11,405 nt of DNA from Anaerolineaceae bacterium (GTDB taxonomy: Bacteria > Chloroflexota > Anaerolineae > Anaerolineales > Anaerolineaceae): positions 1 to 11,405 of the forward strand of contig WOZA01000135.1 in NCBI GenBank assembly GCA_011620505.1, written 5' to 3'. Below the pieces are notes generated by a model. It was not told where the DNA came from, did not search any database, and saw only the letters and a list, made by a program, of their open reading frames with translations. A program made the position numbers and the translations under genes. Every line of letters begins with the position of its first letter. Positions within the stretch are counted from its first letter, which is position 1. Positions 5,069 through 11,405 of this stretch are shown in pieces.

Positions 5069-8000
5069 TTATCTTACATAGTTCTCATCTACTTCTTCAA
5101 GTTGGAGGGAGATAATTTGACTTGAGGAATCCTTACCCATCGTGACACCATAAATCACATCTGCAGCAGACACAGTGTTTCGGTTGTGCGTAATCAAGAC
5201 GAATTGCGTGTCTTTTGATAAGTCGCGCAGCAGGTCAAGAAAACGCCCAACATTGGACTCGTCCAACATCGCGTCGACCTCATCCAATACACAGAATGGT
5301 GTAGGCGAAACGCGCAAAAGAGCAAAAACGAGCGCAACTGCGGTCAGACTGCGTTCACCTCCCGAAAGCAACACCAGCCCCTGTTCGCGTTTACCTGGCA
5401 ATCTCGCCTCGATTTCGATGCCACCTTCAATGGGTGATTCCTCGTCCGATAGCAGTAGCCGGGCGGAACCTCCGTTAAACAGACGTGCAAACATGGCGGT
5501 AAACTCCACACTCACGGCTTTGAAGGTTTTCAGGAATTCTTCCCGCATGACTGCGTCGAGTTCTTTGACCAATTTTTCTATATCCTGGATGGCTTCTTTC
5601 AAATCAGTTGTCTGGGAGGTAAGGCTCTCGTAACGCTCTTTCACCTCGCGGAACTCGGTTTCCGCTTCAAGATTGACTGTGCCGATGCGGCGGATCTGAT
5701 TCTTCTGCTGCCTGATTGCCTCTTCAATCCCTTCAGGGAGTGCCTTGATGACTGGCAGTGACTCGATGACCATGTCCGGAAAGGGCAATGGGGTGGAATT
5801 GGAGTACTCATTTTTGTACTCGAGTTCGATCAAACCAAAATCGTCCTCGATGCGATTCCGGAGCGCTTCAATGCGTTCCTGGTGATGCACCATTTCAAGC
5901 TTATAGTGCACAACCAGCCGCTCTTTACTGGAAAACTCCTTTTGGTTTTCACTATCTTGCTGTGAGATTTGACGATTCATCTCTTCGATGATTTGCAACT
6001 CGGACCGTAAAGGATCAAGCTGCTCTCGTTGAAGCGTATCAGCGCTCAGTGTTTTTTGAGCGACCAGCTCTCTGGCCTGAGAAATTTCTTTTTCGAAAGC
6101 CTCTAATGAGGCGTCGAGGGTTCTCATCCGATCCTGGTAAAGCGATAATCGCTTCTTATCGTTCTCAAGCCGCTCTGTGGCAGAGATCACGCTGACTTTA
6201 CCGTGTTGGAGAGCCTGTTGCAGCACCTGTTTCTCCGTCTGGAGATAATGCACCTGGCCTTCCAATTCGATGGTATTGAATCTTTCTTTATTGGCCCTGA
6301 GGGTATGTATCTCAGCTTTCAGTTGTTCACTTTCCTGCTGGTTGGCCTTTTCTTTGCCGCTTATCTCTTCGAGCTGCTGCTGGAGGTGTTTCTCTTGTGC
6401 AGCAGCCGTATTCATTTGCTGTTGCAGCCAATTTTGTTGACCATTGAGCTTATCCAACTCCAACTGGAGGGCATTCAGCTCTTTGCGGCTTTGCTGAAGT
6501 TTCACGTTTTCGCTTTGCCGCTGCTTTAAGACCCCTTGCAGTTTGGCTTCAAGATTGCTGATATCAATCTTGCCGTGTTGTTCCAATTCACGCGCTTGCT
6601 TTAGCGCCACTTCGATTCCGTCCAATTCCTGCTGCAAGGATTTCGTAACACGCGAATAACTGATTTTGCCAGCTCCGTTCGTTTTTCCCAGCAGCGCCAT
6701 GCCGTTATTAAGCAGCACGTCGCCATTCAATGTTACAAAATTTGCATCCTTGGATTCTCCCCACAGGTTGAGAGCATCTTCCATCTCGCTGACTACCAGG
6801 TAACTGCCAAGTAACTGGTGGATGGTTTGCTGTAGGCTTGCTTCCGTTTTCACAAGGTCAGCTGCATTACCGAGCACACGCGGATCGTCCAAAAGAGCCT
6901 TTTGGCTGTTGTGTTTGCGAGCCAATTCTCCAATTATCGCAAAACGCTCCTGCGTTTTTCCAGAAAGGTCCCTCATTACTGCTTGATCGAGCTCACCTTT
7001 CACCACCAGCACGTCAACAGCCTCCCCGAGGGCTGCATTAATCGCGCGCTCGTAAACTTCCGGCACTTCGAGTTTTGTCACCAGGTCCGTTACTTCACGT
7101 TGAAGTACTTTCCCTTTGGCAGCCTTCAGAACACCTTTAGCGCCTTCTGAAAAGCCTTCCAGGCTTTCGCGGCTCTGTTGCATCAACTCCAGCCGGTTGA
7201 CAATCCGATTCTTTTCCAGGTTCAGGGCATTCAACTTGCGATTGATCTCATCGAGCGATTTTGCCAGTGCAGTCTTATCAGATCCCTGTCTCTCAATGTC
7301 CATCTCAAGCAGGGAAATCGCCTGTTCCTGCTCTGAGATCGAGATAATAAGCGAGTTCAGTTGATTTTCCAGTAAAGCCTTCTTGTCCAAGAGGTCCAAC
7401 AGTTTTTTCTGATTGGTTTCACTGGTCTTCTTCAATTCTTCAAGGCGGTAAGCGTGTTCCTGCCTTCTGGCGCGGTAAATTGCCACAGATTTCTCAGATT
7501 CAAGTTGTTTGGAACTAAGCGTTCGTTCTTCTTTTTCAAGAGCATCTTTTTGGGCTTTTATCGCTTCGTATTCCTTGTTTGCAGTATCGAAACGCTCGGT
7601 GAGTATGGCCAGTTCCTGTTCCTGGCGACTCTGCTCAGCCCTAAGGCTTTCGAGGATCTTCTCCTCAGACAAAATGGTTTCTTCAAGGTTCCCAGAATCC
7701 ATCACCAATTGACTGCGAGATTCTTCCGCGGACCTTTTTCGAGAATCCAGGACGGCGATGGCCTGATTCTGTTGCTGGATCTCATCTCGTAAAGTTCGCA
7801 AATCGTTCATCAAGCGATCGATTGCGTTCCTTTTCAAATCGACATCCTGCCGCAGGCTTTCGATGCGTTGGCGGTCTATATCGAGAGCCGTTTTGGAATC
7901 TGCCGAGGCAGCTTCCGCTTCCGCGAGCGATTCCTGGATCTTCTCAAGCTCACTCTGGGCAACCATCCACTGGTATCCGTACCACTCACGCAAGTTGTTT

Positions 8001-8677
8001 TTTAGGCTTTCCTGGACCAGCTTATACTCATGAACCCGTGCTGATTGTTTCTCCAGGCTGCGCAATCTCGGACGAATCTCACTGATGATATCAGAGACAC
8101 GTTCGAGATTCCGTTGGGTTGTTTCCAACCGGCGCAGAGCCTCTTCCTTCCTGGAGCGATACAATCCTATGCCGGCAGCCTCTTCAAAAAGCCTTCTCCG
8201 CTCGTCCGGTCGAATCGAAAGGGCCAGATCAACCAGCCCCTGACCGATAATCGTGTATGTCCGATCAGCAAGGCCTGTTTTAGCCAGCAGCTCGTGGAAA
8301 TCCTTCAAACGCACTCTCTGGTTATTCAGCAGGTACTCATTCTGGCCATCTCTGTAAGCCCTTCTGGTGAGTGTGACTTCGGAGTAATCGATCGGCAGCC
8401 AGTTGGTTTGATTGTCAAATGTGATCGACACAGAAGCCATACCAGCCCGGGATCTGTTTTCTGACCCGGAGTAAATCATGTCTTCCGTTTTCTTGGCACG
8501 CAACATGGTATACGACTGTTCGCCCAAAACCCAACGGATTGAATCGGCCACATTGGATTTTCCCGAGCCATTTGGACCTACGATAGCAGTGATCCGTGCT
8601 GGAAAAACGAGGTTTGTCTCTTTTGCAAAGGTTTTGTACCCATGCAGCGTGAGAGAGGCTAACTTGGTTTCTGTCAT
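5069..8677 (-). CDS. smc: Chromosome segregation ATPase SMC (condensin)
   Basis: This full-length 1202-residue SMC (usual size about 1150-1200) folds into an antiparallel coiled coil with an ATPase head and a hinge. The N-terminal half of the head has Walker A GPNGSGKS (34-41), the Q-loop region WVLGEQS and IIGQGLVDLALSIRPDERRRLFEEAAGI. Coiled coil runs to about 500. The hinge spans about 505-675 (from FSEGAKGVLKAAKG to about GAGKISYS). A second coiled coil follows. The C-terminal half of the head has the ABC signature LLSGGERSLTAVAL (from 1103), Walker B FCVLDEVDAMLD (with D1132, E1133) and the switch region LITHNRNTVSAAD. It dimerises at the hinge, binds ScpA/ScpB and loads on DNA to organise the nucleoid. 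The ATG at 8677-8675 overlaps the rnc stop as ATGA, implying translational coupling. The partner gene scpA lies divergently nearby. Confidence 0.98.
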   Translation of the reverse strand: MTETKLASLTLHGYKTFAKETNLVFPARITAIVGPNGSGKSNVADSIRWVLGEQSYTMLRAKKTEDMIYSGSENRSRAGMASVSITFDNQTNWLPIDYSEVTLTRRAYRDGQNEYLLNNQRVRLKDFHELLAKTGLADRTYTIIGQGLVDLALSIRPDERRRLFEEAAGIGLYRSRKEEALRRLETTQRNLERVSDIISEIRPRLRSLEKQSARVHEYKLVQESLKNNLREWYGYQWMVAQSELEKIQESLAEAEAASADSKTALDIDRQRIESLRQDVDLKRNAIDRLMNDLRTLRDEIQQQNQAIAVLDSRKRSAEESRSQLVMDSGNLEETILSEEKILESLRAEQSRQEQELAILTERFDTANKEYEAIKAQKDALEKEERTLSSKQLESEKSVAIYRARRQEHAYRLEELKKTSETNQKKLLDLLDKKALLENQLNSLIISISEQEQAISLLEMDIERQGSDKTALAKSLDEINRKLNALNLEKNRIVNRLELMQQSRESLEGFSEGAKGVLKAAKGKVLQREVTDLVTKLEVPEVYERAINAALGEAVDVLVVKGELDQAVMRDLSGKTQERFAIIGELARKHNSQKALLDDPRVLGNAADLVKTEASLQQTIHQLLGSYLVVSEMEDALNLWGESKDANFVTLNGDVLLNNGMALLGKTNGAGKISYSRVTKSLQQELDGIEVALKQARELEQHGKIDISNLEAKLQGVLKQRQSENVKLQQSRKELNALQLELDKLNGQQNWLQQQMNTAAAQEKHLQQQLEEISGKEKANQQESEQLKAEIHTLRANKERFNTIELEGQVHYLQTEKQVLQQALQHGKVSVISATERLENDKKRLSLYQDRMRTLDASLEAFEKEISQARELVAQKTLSADTLQREQLDPLRSELQIIEEMNRQISQQDSENQKEFSSKERLVVHYKLEMVHHQERIEALRNRIEDDFGLIELEYKNEYSNSTPLPFPDMVIESLPVIKALPEGIEEAIRQQKNQIRRIGTVNLEAETEFREVKERYESLTSQTTDLKEAIQDIEKLVKELDAVMREEFLKTFKAVSVEFTAMFARLFNGGSARLLLSDEESPIEGGIEIEARLPGKREQGLVLLSGGERSLTAVALVFALLRVSPTPFCVLDEVDAMLDESNVGRFLDLLRDLSKDTQFVLITHNRNTVSAADVIYGVTMGKDSSSQIISLQLEEVDENYVR

Positions 8678-9378
8678 CTTTGGGTAATTCCCAATACTTT
8701 CAGACTTTGATAGGCAGCTTGTTTTTCAGCCATTTGCTTATTGGAACCTGAGCCTCGTGCGATCTCTTTGCCATTGATGTATGCACTGACTTCAAAGACC
8801 TTTGCGTGGTCGGGACCTGTTTCGTTGACCAATACATAAGTTGGAGAAGCGAAGCCTTTAGCCTGTGCCCATTCCTGAAGCTGACTTTTGACATCCTCTT
8901 CAGTATGGTTCTGAATAATATTACCGGACTCTTGTTCGAGTAATGGGTAAACAAAACTGCGTACTGTTTCGATATCGGTACTCAAGTACATTGCAGCAAT
9001 CAAGGCTTCAAAAGCGTCGCACAAGATGGCATCACGATCTCTTCCGCCAGCGAGTTCTTCGCCTTTGCCAAGAAATAGTGCAGGTCCGATCCCTATTTTC
9101 CGCGCAAACTGAGATAGCTGATGGGTATGGACCAAAGCAGACCTTACTTTTGTCAGAAACCCTTCTTTTTTCTCTGGAAAGCTTTGATATAACCAATCGG
9201 CTACCAGGAAATCCAGGATTGAGTCGCCTAAAAATTCCAAGCGTTCATTATCCTCAAGTACGTCCCTACTCTCATTGACGTAAGATCTGTGAGTCAGCGC
9301 TCGAATGAGATAGAAATCCTCAGTAAAATTTTTTGGTAAGTTCTTTTTTAATGCTTTACCGGCAGCAGTATTTAACAT
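8674..9378 (-). CDS. rnc: Ribonuclease III
   Basis: This 234-residue enzyme cuts double-stranded RNA: rRNA precursors, some mRNAs and antisense duplexes. The RNase III signature NERLEFLGDSILDFLVADWLY starts at residue 44. Catalytic acids visible by family position are E48 and D52 in the signature, and D121 and E124 in CDAFEALIAAMYL. A double-stranded RNA binding domain fills about 162-230 (DVKSQLQEWAQAKGF, then YVLVNETGPDHAKVFEVSAYI and the GSGSNKQMAEKQAAYQSL helix). Length is normal. The start at 9378 has a strong Shine-Dalgarno, GGGAGG (9388-9383), four bases upstream. It lies 71 nt after thrC and overlaps smc by four bases, so thrC-rnc-smc probably form one operon. The rnc-smc pair is common in bacteria; ftsY, often third, is absent. 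Confidence 0.97.
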   Translation of the reverse strand: MLNTAAGKALKKNLPKNFTEDFYLIRALTHRSYVNESRDVLEDNERLEFLGDSILDFLVADWLYQSFPEKKEGFLTKVRSALVHTHQLSQFARKIGIGPALFLGKGEELAGGRDRDAILCDAFEALIAAMYLSTDIETVRSFVYPLLEQESGNIIQNHTEEDVKSQLQEWAQAKGFASPTYVLVNETGPDHAKVFEVSAYINGKEIARGSGSNKQMAEKQAAYQSLKVLGITQR

Positions 9379-9449
9379 TCAACCTCCCGCAGAACTGCCG
9401 ATTCGTTTAACATCAACCCCATTGAGGTCAAACGGTTCCCCAGTTCCAC

Positions 9450-10535
9450 TTATGTATTTGATTTTAACCCAGATCCGCTCAAAATGAGGACTGACTTTCC
9501 AGGGGTCTCCTCTACCTTATTACTCGCAGCCAACACCATTGCTGAGGTCGGTTCCACGTACAGACCCGCTTGAATAAGCAATCGATGGGCATCTGCGATT
9601 TCTGATTCTGTCACGGCCACAACATGATCCCGATCGTGGTCAAGATTGCCAAGTATTTCCGCTGACCTGGCAGGATTTTCGACCATGGTGCCTTCAGCCA
9701 AACTACTGCCTAAAGTGCCTGAAAATGGCTTCTTTTGCCAGGCTGAGACAACCGGTGCACAGACTTCGGGCTGGACTCCAATTAGCCTGGGTCTTTTTGC
9801 AGCTTTTCCGGCACGCACCAGTGCATCAAACCCCATTAAAATTCCTGTAAATAAGGATCCATGCCCAATCGGACAAAAAACCATACCTGGCATTTCCCCA
9901 AGTGATTCGAAAATCTCAAAAGCGATCGTAGCGATCCCTGCCATCCCAAATGGTTGAGCAGCATGGCTGGCATAAGGTAGCCCTTCCCTGTGAACCGCCT
10001 CAAGAGCTGCTTTATGGGCATTCTCGCGCGGACCTTCAACCTGGATAACTTCTGCGCCGCAAACCTCAATTTGCCGGCGTTTTGGTCCGCTGGTGCCGTT
10101 GGGAATGTATATACGGCAGTGAATTCCGAATGCAGCCCCATAGAGAGCCAGCGAGCCTCCCGCATTTCCAGAAGAGTCTTCTACGACACTTAACTGATTC
10201 CGACCTCTTAACACGCTGGTGAGTACTGCTGTTGCCCGATCCTTAAACGATCCGCTCGGGTTGAGGTTTTCCATTTTGCCCAAAAAATCTCTTCCGCGAA
10301 TTTTCACCGGAACAAGCGGGGTTTCCCCTTCCCCAAGGTAGCTTACAGGATAACTTGCAGGTAATCCGAACGACTCCGCAAATCTCCATATGCCCAGGGA
10401 TTTCCCTGGCACTGAGGTGGGTTCTGTAAAAGTCATGTCCCTCAGAGTAAATACTCCGCCGCAATTCGGGCATTCATGAGGCAAACCTGCCTCAGGATAA
10501 GGTTGTAAACAGTCTCTACAGATGAAATTGGTCAT
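9450..10535 (-). CDS. thrC: Threonine synthase (PLP-dependent, zinc-ribbon N-terminus)
   Basis: This fold-type II PLP enzyme most likely converts O-phosphohomoserine to threonine. I start it at ATG 10535-10533 (361 residues), with AGG five bases upstream. A longer reading from TTG at 10556 is open but lacks a good binding site. Residues 6-25 form a zinc ribbon (CRDC then CPNC: C6, C9, C22, C25). The PLP lysine is K98 in NPSGSFKDRATAV. The cofactor-binding loop is DSSGNAGGS (about 120-128), a glycine-rich stretch PIGHGSLFTG follows near 222-231, then SLAEGTMVENPARS and VEPTSAM near the C-terminus. The zinc ribbon plus GSFKDR favour threonine synthase over threonine dehydratase or cysteine synthase. 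Its last residues, GSGLKSNT, precede a -1 frame that stays open for 27 more codons to the rnc start. Confidence 0.8.
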   Translation of the reverse strand: MTNFICRDCLQPYPEAGLPHECPNCGGVFTLRDMTFTEPTSVPGKSLGIWRFAESFGLPASYPVSYLGEGETPLVPVKIRGRDFLGKMENLNPSGSFKDRATAVLTSVLRGRNQLSVVEDSSGNAGGSLALYGAAFGIHCRIYIPNGTSGPKRRQIEVCGAEVIQVEGPRENAHKAALEAVHREGLPYASHAAQPFGMAGIATIAFEIFESLGEMPGMVFCPIGHGSLFTGILMGFDALVRAGKAAKRPRLIGVQPEVCAPVVSAWQKKPFSGTLGSSLAEGTMVENPARSAEILGNLDHDRDHVVAVTESEIADAHRLLIQAGLYVEPTSAMVLAASNKVEETPGKSVLILSGSGLKSNT

Positions 10536-10594
10536 TTTTTCCTGCCTGTCAGTCAAATATTCTTAAGTGTACAACAATTCCGACTCACTCAGAC

Positions 10595-10600
10595 TATAAT
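10595..10600 (+). promoter_or_regulatory. Probable -10 box of scpA, implying a leaderless or near-leaderless mRNA
   Basis: A perfect TATAAT ends 6 bases before the scpA ATG (10607), so transcription should start at or next to the start codon. No Shine-Dalgarno occurs in the preceding 20 bases and no good -35 is seen at normal spacing. Read on the minus strand, the overlapping bases 10598-10593 give TATAGT, which could be a -10 for thrC with a leader of about 50 nt. Confidence 0.5.
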
Positions 10601-10606
10601 TACACC

Positions 10607-11386
10607 ATGGCCGGCTCATGGATACATGAAACAGATGACTACGAAATCGAAACTGAACTATACTCAGGTCCGCTCGATCTCCTTTTGGATTTGATCCAGA
10701 AGTCTGAATTGGATATCACAAAAATCGCCCTGGCACAGGTAACGGATCAGTTTTTAGTCTATATCCATGAGAACGAACATGCAGATCCAGACTACATCTC
10801 GGAGTTCATGGTAATTGCGTCAAAACTGGTACAGATCAAATCTGAAGCGATGCTCCCCAGACCTCCCGTCCGAGAACCCGAAGAAGAAGACCTGGGAGAA
10901 GCCCTTGCCAAACAGCTAAGGATTTATCGAGAGATCAAGAACACAACAGCATGGCTCAATTCACGTCTCGATCGAAACCTGAGGTGCTACCTGCATGTTC
11001 CCAAATCGTATCCTGTCAACGTCCAGCTGGACCTGACCGGTGTTGATCTCACGGATCTGCTTGTTGCCCTTGAGCGCCTCGCCAGCCAGGATGGCCCAAT
11101 CATGGAGGGTTCCTCAATCAGAATTCCCAAGATGACCTTGCGGAAGAAAGTCCAGGAGATCGTCGGAATCCTAAAGGATATGGGAAATGCCAGCTTCTCT
11201 GTACTTGTTGGGGAAGATGCGGACCGTCTTCAAATCATCGTTGTATTTCTCGCAATTCTTGAGCTGGTCAAACAAGACATGATCGATACAGATCAACTTA
11301 CATTGTTCGGAGATATTAATCTGAAACCCCGTGAAAAACTGTTTGCCACCACCGACGAAGAACTGACAATTGGTGAAGACCTTTAG
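10607..11386 (+). CDS. scpA: Segregation and condensation protein ScpA (kleisin)
   Basis: This complete 259-residue kleisin bridges the two SMC heads and binds ScpB. The N-terminal SMC-neck-binding region starts with ELYSGPLDLLLDLIQKSELDITKIALAQVTDQFLVYI (17-53). Next comes the helical FMVIASKLVQIKSEAMLP (67-84), then the acidic linker PVREPEEEDLGEALAKQLRIY (87-107). The C-terminal winged helix that contacts the other SMC head lies at about 175-240 (TLRKKVQEIVGILK, then FLAILELVKQDMI and LFGDINL). The ATG at 10607 is the only start that keeps the family N-terminus, yet it has no Shine-Dalgarno and sits 6 nt after a TATAAT. It diverges from the thrC-rnc-smc operon, placing kleisin and ATPase genes about 2 kb apart. 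scpB is expected next but lies outside the window. Confidence 0.96.
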   Translation: MAGSWIHETDDYEIETELYSGPLDLLLDLIQKSELDITKIALAQVTDQFLVYIHENEHADPDYISEFMVIASKLVQIKSEAMLPRPPVREPEEEDLGEALAKQLRIYREIKNTTAWLNSRLDRNLRCYLHVPKSYPVNVQLDLTGVDLTDLLVALERLASQDGPIMEGSSIRIPKMTLRKKVQEIVGILKDMGNASFSVLVGEDADRLQIIVVFLAILELVKQDMIDTDQLTLFGDINLKPREKLFATTDEELTIGEDL

Positions 11387-11405
11387 CCTGATTTCTACAA
11401 GCACT

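Noticed and set aside
6203..6529. 108-codon hydrophobic open frame on the plus strand opposite smc
   Set aside because: It is antisense to the coiled coil; Gln/Glu/Lys-rich codons read backwards as Leu/Phe-rich. No binding site or family resemblance is seen, and smc is clearly the real gene.
10536..10556. Seven-residue N-terminal extension of thrC from TTG at 10556
   Set aside because: It would need a TTG start with no good Shine-Dalgarno. The ATG at 10535 has AGG at proper spacing and places the zinc ribbon right after the start, as in homologues.

Overview
The window reads as chromosomal core sequence from a bacterium. My best guess is a member of the Chloroflexota, probably the Anaerolineae. 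This is an inference from the style of the genes: a parvulin-type isomerase with a long Thr/Pro-rich spacer, a zinc-ribbon threonine synthase, full-length SMC plus ScpA, and a pair of unrecognised helix-turn-helix-like proteins. No 16S gene or other decisive marker is present. Coding density is high, and I see no insertion sequence, CRISPR array, prophage block or attachment site.

Left part (1-2920). A gene cut by the window edge, probably DUF4380-like, points left. Divergent from it is a two-gene unit coding for a 531-residue and a 140-residue protein. I cannot name either; both look like winged-helix or DNA-binding proteins. A tRNA-Arg(TCT) gene follows, then a small four-helix membrane protein of the 'phage_holin_4_2'/YvlD type, closed by a strong 16-bp hairpin terminator.

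Middle part (2921-5067). An extended -10 promoter and a structured leader precede rpsF and rpsR (ribosomal proteins S6 and S18, which bind each other in the 30S platform). No ssb lies between them and no rplI follows. Next, 15 nt on, comes a membrane-anchored peptidyl-prolyl isomerase/chaperone. This operon runs head-on into the smc operon, and a bidirectional hairpin of only about 33 nt separates them.

Right part (5069-11405). The minus-strand operon runs thrC, rnc, smc: threonine synthase, RNase III and the chromosome-condensing ATPase. rnc and smc share an ATGA overlap. scpA, the kleisin partner of SMC, diverges from thrC. It has a TATAAT box only 6 nt before its ATG and no Shine-Dalgarno sequence, so its mRNA may be leaderless. 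Two condensin subunits are therefore encoded about 2 kb apart on opposite strands. The gene after scpA, expected to be scpB, is outside the window.

Most of the window is ordinary housekeeping. The items most worth checking are the unnamed two-gene unit (272-2295), a possible -1 frame extension of thrC that ends exactly at the rnc start codon, the S6:S18 leader, and the leaderless scpA start.
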